Source of the DNA: Pseudovibrio sp. Ad37
Lineage (GTDB): Bacteria > Pseudomonadota > Alphaproteobacteria > Rhizobiales > Stappiaceae
Length of the DNA: 64,000 bases
NCBI RefSeq assembly: GCF_001623075.1
Contig: NZ_LMCF01000222.1
Location: 1-64,000 of the forward strand
Direction: 5' to 3'
A model generated the notes under the pieces. It searched no databases. It was not told the origin of the DNA and saw nothing but the letters and a program-made list of their open reading frames with translations. The position numbers were made by a program, and so were the translations under genes. Positions 1 through 9,094 of the stretch are shown in pieces. Position 1 is the stretch's first letter. Each line of letters begins with the position of its first letter.

Positions 1-241
1 CTTTGGTGTTCTGAAAAACGTAAACTAAGTCAGCTATTCCGTAACAGTGACTTGTTACCAAACCACTCGCGAATAACCGCCGTCCACGTTTCTCTTTCTT
101 CTTCCGTATTCAATTGTCAATGAACAGAGACTTACGCCTCAATATCCAGACTTACAAGATCTCTTAAAAACCCCGTAAATCCTTCTGTTTTTGTGCCTCC
201 AGAACCGCGCCTCAGTGGCCCGCCCCGGTGGCGTGAAGCGG
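1..241 (-). other. 16S rRNA operon leader (gene lies off the left edge)
   Basis: Read on the minus strand, the stretch contains GAAACGTGGACGGCGG (complement of 77-92) after an AATTGAATACGGAAGAAGAAAG-like run. From memory, that block is characteristic of the leader just before 16S rRNA in Rhizobiales. A strong stable-RNA promoter lies directly upstream (242-270). No 16S 5' sequence is visible, so the mature gene should begin just beyond position 1. It could instead precede another stable RNA. Confidence 0.65.
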
Positions 242-270
242 GTTATAGGGATACCAGACCGACCCGTCAA
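242..270 (-). promoter_or_regulatory. Sigma70 promoter of the rRNA operon
   Basis: On the minus strand there is TTGACG (265-270), a 17-bp spacer and TATAAC (242-247), close to the sigma70 consensus. A GC-rich discriminator (CCGCTTCACGCC) follows, as usual for stringently controlled rRNA promoters. The T-rich minus-strand sequence just upstream could act as an UP element. Confidence 0.75.
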
Positions 271-788
271 CACGCAAACTCCAAAAAAACAAAACAATCG
301 GGCAAAAACTAAAATTCAAACAATTCAATAACTTCATATATCAACCCACACACCACCACCAGACACCCTAAAACCGCAGAAACAAGCCAATAACAACCAA
401 ACAAACAACAAAAATTAACAAAAACAAAATTTGCACAGACGGGGATATCCAACTTTTTCAAACGAAACTCACACCCTCAGCACACCAAACCACCGCAAAC
501 GTCCCTCTGATACTTCAGCGACTCGCTCAGCCGCCCGAAACCGCCCTTCACCGGGTTTGCGTTCTTATGCGTTAGTCTTCGTTATTTCGGTGTGAGACGC
601 GCGATCTTGCGTTCCTATGTCAGCAATCGAGGCAAAAGCCCGATCCAGTCGCCCGCGCCTACAGCTCCAACCGATCCCAACTTATGCCCCTCCTCGTCAG
701 GCCCGCCCCAGACAGCCCAAACCCGACTTATGCCCGCCTCACCAAAATCTACCGCAGACCATGGCCGCCTGTCCCAGCAGAACCAGCC
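271..788. other. Gene-free stretch with strong strand asymmetry
   Basis: About 500 bases with no credible gene. From 271 to 478 the plus strand is almost only A and C with very few G. From about 640 to 780 it is C-rich and again G-poor, with ACTTATGCCC occurring twice (around 678 and 731). The overlapping open frames here have low-complexity Pro/Ser/Thr/Gln translations and no ribosome-binding sites, so I do not call them. Confidence 0.6.
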
Positions 789-1154
789 TCACCGCCCCGG
801 CAGGTCCACGGTTACCGTCTCACCGCCATACCCATGAACACTGTCCCTGGCACGAACCACCACCCGCGACATCCCTGCCGGAATCTCAACACCACTCAAC
901 GAGCGTGTGAACGGCTGCTCATTCACATGCGGATGCGCCAGCACCCGCACGGCCAGCACTTTACCGTCTTCCGAAAGCACCTCCCATGCATCGGCATAGT
1001 GGTCCCATCCTTCATCACCATGGCGCACGGTCACATCAAACCGATAGGACCCATCCGCTTGCGGGGTCACATCCGCTTTCACCACATCGGCTTCACCCGC
1101 CAAAACCTGTGTCGCCAGCAAACTGAGGAATAGTCCAGAAAGAACAGCACGCAT
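789..1154 (-). CDS. Small exported protein of unknown function
   Basis: A 121-residue protein. The frame is open further upstream, but an AGGAGG ribosome-binding site about 7 bases before the ATG at 1154 fixes the start there. That start gives a classic signal peptide (MRAVLSGLFLSLLATQVLAG) with cleavage likely after residue 19. The mature part is a compact domain of about 100 residues with alternating beta-type segments and the motifs RHGDEGWDHYADAWEV and AHPHVNEQPF, which may hold exposed His residues. It probably acts in the periplasm. I recognise it only as a conserved hypothetical type. It is separated from the symporter downstream by a repeat element, so an operon is uncertain. Confidence 0.7.
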   Translation of the reverse strand: MRAVLSGLFLSLLATQVLAGEADVVKADVTPQADGSYRFDVTVRHGDEGWDHYADAWEVLSEDGKVLAVRVLAHPHVNEQPFTRSLSGVEIPAGMSRVVVRARDSVHGYGGETVTVDLPGR

Positions 1155-1166
1155 AAAAGCCTCCTT

Positions 1167-1230
1167 TAGAGCGCGTTCCGGTTGTATGGCTTCCATCAAA
1201 CCCGATGAACTCGCTCCACCAAATAAATCA
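1167..1230. repeat. Dispersed intergenic repeat, copy 1
   Basis: It begins TAGAGCGCGTTCCG and continues with GATGAACTCGCT and AAATAAAT, aligning along its length with the copy at 14134-14202 despite point differences. It sits between two minus-strand genes. Confidence 0.55.
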
Positions 1231-1352
1231 ATGCATGACGCGCGACTATAAAGGCACGCATCAAACTCCAAGTTTGCAGCGAGGCTAATGCACCACCGCC
1301 AACCTGCAAGCCACAAAACCTCAAAATATCTTGAGCAACCAGCCGCTCTCAC

Positions 1353-2729
1353 TCAGTCATGTATATAGATGGGAGATTTGGGCACGGATAAGAACACAAC
1401 CAGATTGGCGAACACACCAATCACCAGTCCGGGCAGATCAAAAGGCGAGTTGAGCCCGCTCTGCCACAACACCGTAGCAACCACTCCGGTCACAGCACCT
1501 GCAAGAAAAGCCGTGGTCCCACGGCGCGTGCCATAGATAGCAGCCACCAGCGGCACCAGCACAATCGGCGCCCAATAATTGTAGGCGTAAATCAGAATAT
1601 CCAGAATGCTCTCTATAGAGACGGCAAACACAATAGAGAGCAGCCCCACAACCAGCGTTACCAGCTTGGCGATGAACAGCAGGTTCTCCTCACTCATCGC
1701 CTTGCGCTGCAAAGGCCGCCAAACATCATTCACAAACGCAATACTAGCTGAGTTGAGATAAGAGTCGGCGGAAGACATCACAATCGCGATCACACCGGAA
1801 AATACCAGCCCCTTCAGCACAGGCGGCATAACACTCACAATCACAAAGCTCATGGCATTGTTAGGGTTCAAATCCGGGTCCAGCGCAAAGGCCACCAAAC
1901 CAATGGCTCCGGTGATCGCGAAGAACAGAAAAGAGAACAGCCCGGAATAGAGCGTACCCCGCGCCGCAGCGCTCGCCGTCTTCCCCGCCAGCAACCGCTG
2001 CATATAAGGAGGCACAAGCGTCTCGCCAAACATAAAGACTAGAATAAGCCCGATCAGCCCCATCCAGCCAAAGTCCGGCCCGGGCAGAGCAAGATGGTCC
2101 GGCGGCACCGCCGCAAACAGCGCATCAAAACCGCCAATCTGATAAATGCCAAAGCCCAGCACCAGCGGCATCCCAATCGCCAGAATAACAAACTGCACCA
2201 CATCGGTGTAAACCACCGCCCGCATACCGCCCAGCGTCGTATAAAGAATGACGATACCGCAGCCGATCCCGATGCCCCAGAACCGGTCCAGCCCAAAAAA
2301 CACATTGAAGATGACGCCAATTGCACCAACCTGCGCACCAACAATGCCGCAACACAGCATCAAACCGCACACGCCCGTGGTTATTCTGGCCAGCTTGCCA
2401 TAGGCCTTGCCCATAACATCACCAACCGAAACCGCATCGGGGAAAGCCTTCATCTTGGGCGCAATCAACGTGGCAACCGCGATCTCTTTACAGCTGAAGC
2501 CCCACAGCGCCACAATGTTAGCAACGCCATACAAAAACACCTTTTCTGCATTGCCGGTAGAAAAGCCCCCGCCAATAAAAGAGGCAGACATGGTGGCGAA
2601 AATAACAAGAGACCCAAACTCACGCCCCGCCGTCGCATAATCCTTCAACCCCCGCTGTATCCGGCCACCCCAAAGCCCCACCACAAGTATGCCAACCAAA
2701 TAGCCAGCCACGATAATCATATCGATCAT
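1353..2729 (-). CDS. Sodium:solute symporter (SSS family)
   Basis: A 458-residue integral membrane protein with about 12-13 hydrophobic segments along its whole length, the size and pattern of SSS symporters, which couple Na+ entry to uptake of a small solute. SSS features include the early glycine-rich FIGGGFSTGNAEK region and the ALWGFSCKEIAVA segment. The start at 2729 follows an AAGGA-type site; a second in-frame ATG lies three codons in. The substrate cannot be told from sequence. No catabolic gene is directly adjacent: an exported protein lies downstream and a molybdoenzyme upstream. A substrate such as an amino acid or carboxylate is only a guess. Confidence 0.85.
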   Translation of the reverse strand: MIDMIIVAGYLVGILVVGLWGGRIQRGLKDYATAGREFGSLVIFATMSASFIGGGFSTGNAEKVFLYGVANIVALWGFSCKEIAVATLIAPKMKAFPDAVSVGDVMGKAYGKLARITTGVCGLMLCCGIVGAQVGAIGVIFNVFFGLDRFWGIGIGCGIVILYTTLGGMRAVVYTDVVQFVILAIGMPLVLGFGIYQIGGFDALFAAVPPDHLALPGPDFGWMGLIGLILVFMFGETLVPPYMQRLLAGKTASAAARGTLYSGLFSFLFFAITGAIGLVAFALDPDLNPNNAMSFVIVSVMPPVLKGLVFSGVIAIVMSSADSYLNSASIAFVNDVWRPLQRKAMSEENLLFIAKLVTLVVGLLSIVFAVSIESILDILIYAYNYWAPIVLVPLVAAIYGTRRGTTAFLAGAVTGVVATVLWQSGLNSPFDLPGLVIGVFANLVVFLSVPKSPIYIHD

Positions 2730-2992
2730 CAGCAGGGGTTCCTTTTAGACAACAACAAACGCAGGCGCGCCGTACCTCTAACAGGAAGACATTACATGAG
2801 AGTGAGACAGACCATTAAAAGGCGGGGTTTGGGAAGTGATCGCGGCGAGAACAATCGTTTTAGTATTGTATGCGAAAAGCAGAGTGTTGCTGACTTAATG
2901 CGAATGTCTAAAGCTGACCCCAAGCAAATTTACCCCGCTGCGAATGCTGCTGGCCCTTTATGTCTCTGCTCGAACAGCAGTGTTATGTGACG

Positions 2993-5278
2993 CTAAGACT
3001 TCTTAGTTTCCTGATCTATCAAAACTCTTACAGGGATCGATTTAGCTGCTGGTGTACCACTGATTTTGTCGTAATACCCAAGCGGCAAAAGCGGGTTGAG
3101 TTCCGGATAATAGCCGGCCACAGCCCCTCGGGGTAGGGAATAATCCACCACCGTCAATCCGTTGACCCGCCTATGCATGCCGTCATTAAAGATTGTCTCG
3201 ACGGCAACAAAGGAACCATTTTCCAACTCGCGCTCTGCGCGATCCTCAGCATTCATAAACAACACCATTCGCGTGTTGTAGATACCGCGATAACGGTCAC
3301 TGTTACTATAAATTGTCGTATTGAACTGATCATTGGAACGGACAGTCGCTAACCGCAACATATCCGGGTCATGAACTGGATCATCTGAATTTAATCCATC
3401 AAAAGTAAGGAAGTTTGCCTTCCCGTTTGGAGTGTTCCAAACAAGTCGTCTCGCCGGGACATCCAGATAAAAGCCCTCAGGAATGCGAATCTTCGACAGA
3501 AAGTCGCTGTAAATCTCCGGATAAACTTCTGAGATTTTTTCTCGGATCAAATTGTAATTCGTGATGAAACTTCCCCAGTTCACCACGCTATTTGGAAGAG
3601 TTGCCATAGCCATTCTGCACACAATTTCGACTTCTGACTTCAAATATTGACTTGCTGGCTCTAAAACTCCTCTAGACGCAGAAACCTTTGACATTGAATC
3701 TTCGGTTGTCAAAAACTGTTCACCGGCGGAAGTACCGATCTTTTCGGAGCGTGCGATTACGGGAAGGATCAGGGCATCTTTGCCGTGGACGAGGTGACCA
3801 CGGTTGAGTTTGGTTGCAATACCAACAGTGAGGGAAAGCTTACGCATGGCACCATAGGAGCGTTGAGTATCTGGAATGGCACGAACAAAATTGCCGCCCA
3901 TCCCGATGAAGACCTTAGCGTTCCCTTTCTCCATCGCTTCTACGGCTTTAATTGTATGGTGCCCATGTTCACGAGGCGGCTCAAAATGGAATACTTTCTT
4001 TAGCTGTTCGAGATAAGCCTGCGAAGGCTGTTCATCGATACCAACTGTCCGGTCTCCTTGAACATTTGAATGACCGCGGATCGGTGCAATGCCTGCTCCT
4101 GGCTTGCCAAAGTTCCCCAATAACAACAGTAAGTTTGCCACCTGTTGTAGAAGGTGTGATCCTTTCTGATGCTGAGTAAGGCCCATTCCATAACAAATCA
4201 TCGTTGCTTTAGACCGGATATAAACTTCTGATACACGTCTGATTTGCTCTTCAGAGATGCCTGAAATGTCGGTAATTTCATCCCAATTCTGGCTCAAAAC
4301 ATCTTCTTGCAATGCAGTGATGCCTACTGTGTGACGCTCTACGAACGCCCAGTCGATTATTTGCTCACCATTGGCATCGCGTTCAAAAATGACCTTCATC
4401 ATGCCCTTGAGCATTGCGAGGTCCCCACCAATACGGACTTGAACAAAGTTGCTCGCGATTTCAGTTGAGCCCAATGTCGCCATTTGCACAACGTCTTTAG
4501 GATTAGTGAAACGGATCAACGCACGTTCGGGCATTGGATTGACCACGATAACAGGTACACCCCGTTTTCGCGCTCGAATAAGATTGGCCATCATACGAGG
4601 TGAATTTGTACCGGTATTTTGACCTATAACGAAGATTGCCTGAGTACTGTCAAAATCTTCCATCACCACAGTGCCCTTACCTACACCAATTGATGGCGGC
4701 AGGCCTCGGCTTGTTGGCTCATGGCACATGTTTGAGCAATCTGGAAAATTATTAGTGCCAAACTCGCGCGCAAAAATAGAATAGAGGAATGCAGCCTCAT
4801 TGGAGGTGCGTCCTGACGTATAAAATTCCGCTTGATTTGGATTGCCTAGAGCTCGCAGGTGTCCGCCAATCAGATCAAAGGCTTCATCCCAGTCACAAGG
4901 CACATATTTATCTAGTTCCTCACTATAACGCATGGGTTCGGTTAGCCGACCTTGCATTTCCAACCAGTGATCAGATTCTTCCATCAAGCTAGATACAGTA
5001 TTCGCGGCAAAGAACTCGCGTGTTACTCTCTTTTTCGTTGCTTCGAAGGCGAGTGCCTTTGCACCATTCTCACAAAACTCAAATTTACTTCGACACACCG
5101 GGTCAGGAAAGGCACAACTAGGGCACTTAAAGCCTCCAGGCTGGTTCATTGAAAGGAGTGCTTTCGAACCTTTGCTGAGACCACTTTGCTCCATCAATAC
5201 CTTGAGCGTGGCCCTTGCAGCCCCCCAACCGCCTCCTGGTTGCTCAGTTTTTTGGATCTTATTTTTCTTCTCCGTCAT
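2993..5278 (-). CDS. FdhF/YdeP-family molybdopterin oxidoreductase
   Basis: A 761-residue protein of the formate-dehydrogenase-alpha-like YdeP family. The N-terminus has the family GGWGAARATLKVL segment and the Cys pair KCPSCAFPDP (about residue 51), followed by another Cys in FCENGAKA. Cofactor-binding blocks follow: TSGRTSNEAAFLYS, CSNMCHEPTS, IGQNTGTNSPRM and GDLAML. The C-terminus is the molydop-binding domain. There is no signal peptide, so it is probably cytoplasmic. The natural substrate of the YdeP family is not settled; E. coli YdeP is tied to acid resistance. The gene reads AT-richer than its neighbours and stands alone, divergent from an AraC-type regulator 479 bp away that may control it. 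Confidence 0.85.
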   Translation of the reverse strand: MTEKKNKIQKTEQPGGGWGAARATLKVLMEQSGLSKGSKALLSMNQPGGFKCPSCAFPDPVCRSKFEFCENGAKALAFEATKKRVTREFFAANTVSSLMEESDHWLEMQGRLTEPMRYSEELDKYVPCDWDEAFDLIGGHLRALGNPNQAEFYTSGRTSNEAAFLYSIFAREFGTNNFPDCSNMCHEPTSRGLPPSIGVGKGTVVMEDFDSTQAIFVIGQNTGTNSPRMMANLIRARKRGVPVIVVNPMPERALIRFTNPKDVVQMATLGSTEIASNFVQVRIGGDLAMLKGMMKVIFERDANGEQIIDWAFVERHTVGITALQEDVLSQNWDEITDISGISEEQIRRVSEVYIRSKATMICYGMGLTQHQKGSHLLQQVANLLLLLGNFGKPGAGIAPIRGHSNVQGDRTVGIDEQPSQAYLEQLKKVFHFEPPREHGHHTIKAVEAMEKGNAKVFIGMGGNFVRAIPDTQRSYGAMRKLSLTVGIATKLNRGHLVHGKDALILPVIARSEKIGTSAGEQFLTTEDSMSKVSASRGVLEPASQYLKSEVEIVCRMAMATLPNSVVNWGSFITNYNLIREKISEVYPEIYSDFLSKIRIPEGFYLDVPARRLVWNTPNGKANFLTFDGLNSDDPVHDPDMLRLATVRSNDQFNTTIYSNSDRYRGIYNTRMVLFMNAEDRAERELENGSFVAVETIFNDGMHRRVNGLTVVDYSLPRGAVAGYYPELNPLLPLGYYDKISGTPAAKSIPVRVLIDQETKKS

Positions 5279-5757
5279 ACCAAGAGGCTCACTTTTTCTT
5301 ACCGTAGATGTGTCTACCTACAAAGCGGTGATTTTGAATACAACAGATAGTAAACCATATATAATTAAACCAGAGATAATGTGTAATATAAAATATGCAA
5401 CTGTATTTTTAAATAATACCATCAGCTTCGGCCTCATTATAAAGTTAAATTCGTCATCATTCTCAATATAAAGACAACAACATATTTTTTATCTTAAATA
5501 TTAGAGTACTTATCAGAGATGCACTATTTTTCTAACTAAACTAAGGCAATCATAGTTACACAGTACTAACATTCCCCGCAGTACCTACACCTGTCACAGT
5601 CTGACGTACGTCATCCGGGAAACAAACAATTCCAGCATCAACTCCGCGTTCTTAGAAAAGCATCTACTAAATTATATTTCTGCCTGCAGTTGTGTGCTTG
5701 TCAAATACATCACATAGTATGCATGTCTAAAGCATTCATGCAGCAGGAGGCGGGCCG
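5279..5757. other. AT-rich divergent intergenic region
   Basis: 479 bases between the YdeP-type gene (minus) and the AraC-type regulator (plus). The part from 5330 to 5570 is strongly AT-rich. It must hold the promoters of both genes and contains the 12-bp palindrome at 5602-5613. No small gene is seen. Confidence 0.6.
5602..5613. promoter_or_regulatory. Perfect palindrome, candidate operator
   Basis: TGACGTACGTCA is a perfect 12-bp palindrome between two divergent genes, 145 bp before the regulator start. A regulator dimer could bind it; which one is unknown. A 12-bp palindrome is unlikely but not impossible by chance. Confidence 0.35.
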
Positions 5758-6813
5758 TTGAGTGAGGCAATTCAAACGGAACCGATCGTCGGCCTACCAA
5801 GAAACTCATTTTCATTAGATTCCATCCGGCGAAAAGACAGATTTGCGTTTTGGCGAGAGAGCTTAGCCTGTCTTTGCGAGGCAGAAATACACCGCGGCGA
5901 AGATCAGCTCGATTTCTTTGGTGATATCAAATCTGTGCTGTTCGATTCCCTCATGCTCTCTCAGGTGACAGCACAAGCCCATATCGCCAACCGCACCAAT
6001 GCGGCCATGGCACGAGATGGCGTAGATCATTATTTGCTGATGGTTCATGATGAGGGCGACGCCGAGTTCTATGCCGGGCAAAAGAGCGTCAACCTCAACA
6101 AGGGCGACTGCATTTTTCTGGATTTCTCACAGGAAGGTGGCTCAATCGCCGGCAGTTACAGCAATCGCTCCATTCTGATCGCACGCGAGCAACTTGCGCC
6201 CCTGCTGCACAGCCCGGATGACAGCAACTTAAAAACACTCCCGGCGGCTCACCCACTGAATGTGATTTTGCGCGAACATCTCTCGTCAGTCAGCGCCCAG
6301 ACCAGCAAACTGAACATGCAGCAAGCCCAGCAGCTCGTGCCCGCAACCATGGGGTTGATTGCTGCGTGCCTGAATGGAATGCCTCATGAAAGCGAGGCAG
6401 GACAGGAAGGTGTTAATCTGGCCTTGATGACCCGCGCCCGGCGCGTTGTCGAGGCAAACCTGACCAACCCGAACCTGTCTCCGGACTATCTCGGCGGCGC
6501 CATAAACGTATCGCGCAGCAAACTCTATGAGTTGTTTCTGTCCTTCGGCGGCGTCAGCAAATACATCCGCGACAGGCGCATGAAGGCCGTCTTGCGCGCA
6601 CTGCTAGACCCGCGCAACGCCTACAGAGCAACCTATCAGGTGGCTTTGGATTTTGGCTTCATGAATGAAAGCAGCTTCAGCCGCATGTTCAAAAAATACT
6701 TCGGCTTCTCCCCTCGCCAGGTGCGCTCAAAATCCTTTGAAATCACCGCAGCCGCTCAGGGAGAAATCAAGCAAGGCCGACAATACGAAGACTGGATACT
6801 GAACCTCAGCTAG
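5758..6813 (+). CDS. AraC-family transcriptional regulator
   Basis: A 351-residue regulator. The start is a TTG at 5758, chosen because GCAGGAGG ends 7 bases before it and no ATG lies near. Residues about 20-200 resemble the AraC-binding-like sensor domain. Residues about 225-330 form the two helix-turn-helix motifs of the AraC/XylS domain, ending in SSFSRMFKKYFGFSPRQVR, the usual second-helix signature. It is divergent from the YdeP-type gene and may regulate it; the effector is unknown. Its stop overlaps that of the SLC13-type permease by 4 bases, tail to tail. Confidence 0.88.
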   Translation: MSEAIQTEPIVGLPRNSFSLDSIRRKDRFAFWRESLACLCEAEIHRGEDQLDFFGDIKSVLFDSLMLSQVTAQAHIANRTNAAMARDGVDHYLLMVHDEGDAEFYAGQKSVNLNKGDCIFLDFSQEGGSIAGSYSNRSILIAREQLAPLLHSPDDSNLKTLPAAHPLNVILREHLSSVSAQTSKLNMQQAQQLVPATMGLIAACLNGMPHESEAGQEGVNLALMTRARRVVEANLTNPNLSPDYLGGAINVSRSKLYELFLSFGGVSKYIRDRRMKAVLRALLDPRNAYRATYQVALDFGFMNESSFSRMFKKYFGFSPRQVRSKSFEITAAAQGEIKQGRQYEDWILNLS

Positions 6814-8645
6814 AACGGCAAAAACACCGGAATAAGCGGGGTGGCAATCGCCAGCGCCATGATCTGCAACGGCACGCCAATCACCACGTAATCCTTGAAC
6901 CGGTAGTTCCCCGGCCCCATCACCAGCGTGTTAATGGGCGAGGCCACAGGCGTACAAAACGCCGTCGAAGCCGCAATCGCAACGCTCATGAGGAATGGCT
7001 CAGGCTGCACCCCCATAATGGACGCCACCTCAAACGCAACAGGCGCAATCAACACCGCCGTCGCCGTGTTCGACGTAAACTGGCTGAAGACAGAGGTCAG
7101 CAAAAACAAAGACATCAGCATCACATAAGGGGAGCTATTGCCATAAAGCGCAACAATCTGATCCACAATCAGCAGCAACCCACCCGTTTTCTCAAGAGCG
7201 GTAGCCATGGGGATCATCCCCGCAATCAAAATCAAACTGGGCCAGTTGATAGAAGTGTAAGCCCGATTAACCGAAACACACCCCACGCACACCATTGCCG
7301 TCGCCGCCAAAACAACCGCCGTCACGCTCGGCACCACACGGAAGATGATGAGCGCCAGCATAAGCGCCAGAATACCAAGCGCGACAGGCGCCAGCTTGCG
7401 CCGGGGCAGATAGTTCTTAATCTCCTCCGGAAACGCCAGCAACAGAAAACTCTCCCGCGCCGCCTGCAGTTTGCTGATGTTCTCCCAGTCCCCGACCACA
7501 AGCAACTGGTCCCCAAACTTCAGCTCAATGTTCCCAAAGTTCCCGTGCAGAGTTTCCCCCTTACGGATAAGCCCGACAACGCTCAGGTTGTGGTTGGTCC
7601 TAAACCCGGCACCACTGATCTTTCTACCGATCAGCTTGGAATCCGGCGCCACAATCAAATCTGCCATGCCAAGCTCACGCGCAGAAAGGTGATGCCCCTC
7701 CTCGCCCATCGGCAACAGTTCCAGCCCAATGCAGGCAAACACATCCTCGCTGATAGGCTCCTGCATCACCCCGAACACAATATCATCAGCCTTGAAGGCA
7801 CGGTTTGTCTGCGTCGACGTCACCTTCAGCCGCTTGGTCGTGGTGGAGGTATACTCCAACCCAAACAGTGTAAGCCCAACCCGCCGCCGCAGCTTCGCAC
7901 TCACAACAGTCTGCCCAACCAGCTCAGAATCCTCACGGACCCGCAGGCGGACAATCTTGTCCTCAATATCATAGGCTTCCAAAAACCCCTGCAGCGTCCG
8001 GCGCCCCTGCTCGGTCGCCCCTTGCGGTCGCTGCTGACCACGCAAAAATAGGCGGCCATACACCAGCATGTAAATCACCGCCACAATGAGAATGACGAGC
8101 CCGATCGGCGTGAAGATGAAGAAGTTGAACGGCTCCATGCCAGCATTTTGCAACTGCGCATTGGCAATCAGGTTGGGCGGTGTCCCGATCAGGGTAAGCA
8201 TCCCCCCAATCAGTGCCCCATAAGCAAGTGGCATAAGCAGCCGCGAAGGAGAAAGGTTGGAGCGGCTCGCAAGGCGGATAGCAACCGGAATAAAGATCGC
8301 CCCTGCCCCGGTCACACTCATAACAGACGCCAGCGCCGCAACCGTCAGCATCAACAGCACGATCAGCTTCCACTCCTGATCCCCCGCAATCTGAACGATC
8401 TTGTCTCCAACCGCATAAGAAATCCCGGTTTGAGCCAGCGCCTCACCAACAATGAACAGCCCGGCAATCAAAATGACAACGGTGGACCCGAAACCCGAAA
8501 GCATTTCAGCAGGCGTCAGAATACCAGACAGCCCAAGCGCCAACATCACCATGATTGCAACAAGGTCCAGCCTCAGCTTGTCGGAGACAAACAGGATGAC
8601 AGCTGCAAACAATACGAAGAAGGTGAAAAGCATTTCCCAAGACAT
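6810..8645 (-). CDS. SLC13-type permease with two TrkA-C domains
   Basis: A 611-residue membrane protein. About five hydrophobic segments lead (residues 1-205), then a soluble insert (about 215-400) with two RCK_C/TrkA-C-like domains recognisable by DSELVGQTV and DSKLIGRKI, then a second membrane half. The repeated IGTPPNLIANA and GTPVASPINTLV-type hairpins are typical of the SLC13/DASS and arsenite-permease superfamily. Members carry dicarboxylates, sulfate or other anions across the inner membrane; the substrate here is not evident. A perfect inverted repeat lies about 87 bp upstream (8732-8750). Confidence 0.85.
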   Translation of the reverse strand: MSWEMLFTFFVLFAAVILFVSDKLRLDLVAIMVMLALGLSGILTPAEMLSGFGSTVVILIAGLFIVGEALAQTGISYAVGDKIVQIAGDQEWKLIVLLMLTVAALASVMSVTGAGAIFIPVAIRLASRSNLSPSRLLMPLAYGALIGGMLTLIGTPPNLIANAQLQNAGMEPFNFFIFTPIGLVILIVAVIYMLVYGRLFLRGQQRPQGATEQGRRTLQGFLEAYDIEDKIVRLRVREDSELVGQTVVSAKLRRRVGLTLFGLEYTSTTTKRLKVTSTQTNRAFKADDIVFGVMQEPISEDVFACIGLELLPMGEEGHHLSARELGMADLIVAPDSKLIGRKISGAGFRTNHNLSVVGLIRKGETLHGNFGNIELKFGDQLLVVGDWENISKLQAARESFLLLAFPEEIKNYLPRRKLAPVALGILALMLALIIFRVVPSVTAVVLAATAMVCVGCVSVNRAYTSINWPSLILIAGMIPMATALEKTGGLLLIVDQIVALYGNSSPYVMLMSLFLLTSVFSQFTSNTATAVLIAPVAFEVASIMGVQPEPFLMSVAIAASTAFCTPVASPINTLVMGPGNYRFKDYVVIGVPLQIMALAIATPLIPVFLPF

Positions 8646-9094
8646 CGTCTTAGTGTCCTTCGAGAAGTAAATCAGAGGGTTCTGGCCGCAGAATCTGTAC
8701 GATGTATACGAGGCATATTCGGCAGATCTTAATAAGACAGGAAGTCTTATAGGCCACCGCTTAGTTTATCGAGATGTCTAAGTAAACAATTTATTGAGAG
8801 CCTTCGTATTCCCAGCTGTGGAAACAGCATAAGTTATTATGCATATACTTAGTCTGGATCCATTAGTTGCTATCCAGATACCCTGACGAAACTTAACTGA
8901 AGTTTACCAGCGGCAAGTTAAAAGCCACATCCTGCTTCCTAAAGGGCAGAGACCTGCAGTTTACATCACCAAGTAATCCAGCTCGATTTACAGGATCGCA
9001 CACGGCACTTCCATCACAAAAAGAGGCGCAGCCTGTCTTGGCCACGCCCTTCACTGGTAGAATACAATCCAAAGCTAGGTCTCTACGACCTCAA
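8646..9094. other. Intergenic region upstream of the SLC13-type permease
   Basis: 449 bases separate the permease start from the end of the hydroxyproline operon. Apart from the inverted repeat at 8732-8750 I see no gene, tRNA or clear terminator. Confidence 0.5.
8732..8750. promoter_or_regulatory. Inverted repeat, candidate operator
   Basis: ATAAGAC, AGGAA, GTCTTAT is a perfect 7-bp inverted repeat with a 5-base centre, about 87 bp before the permease start. It has the form of a dimeric-regulator operator; no regulator can be assigned. Confidence 0.35.

Noticed and set aside
592-1133. Overlapping plus-strand open frames of 81-149 codons at the left end
   Set aside because: Pro/His/Thr/Arg-rich translations in a C-rich skewed tract, no ribosome-binding sites, and overlap with a signal-peptide gene on the other strand.
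2094-2990. 298-codon plus frame over the SSS symporter
   Set aside because: Antisense shadow of the symporter; Arg/His/Asn-rich translation with no family.
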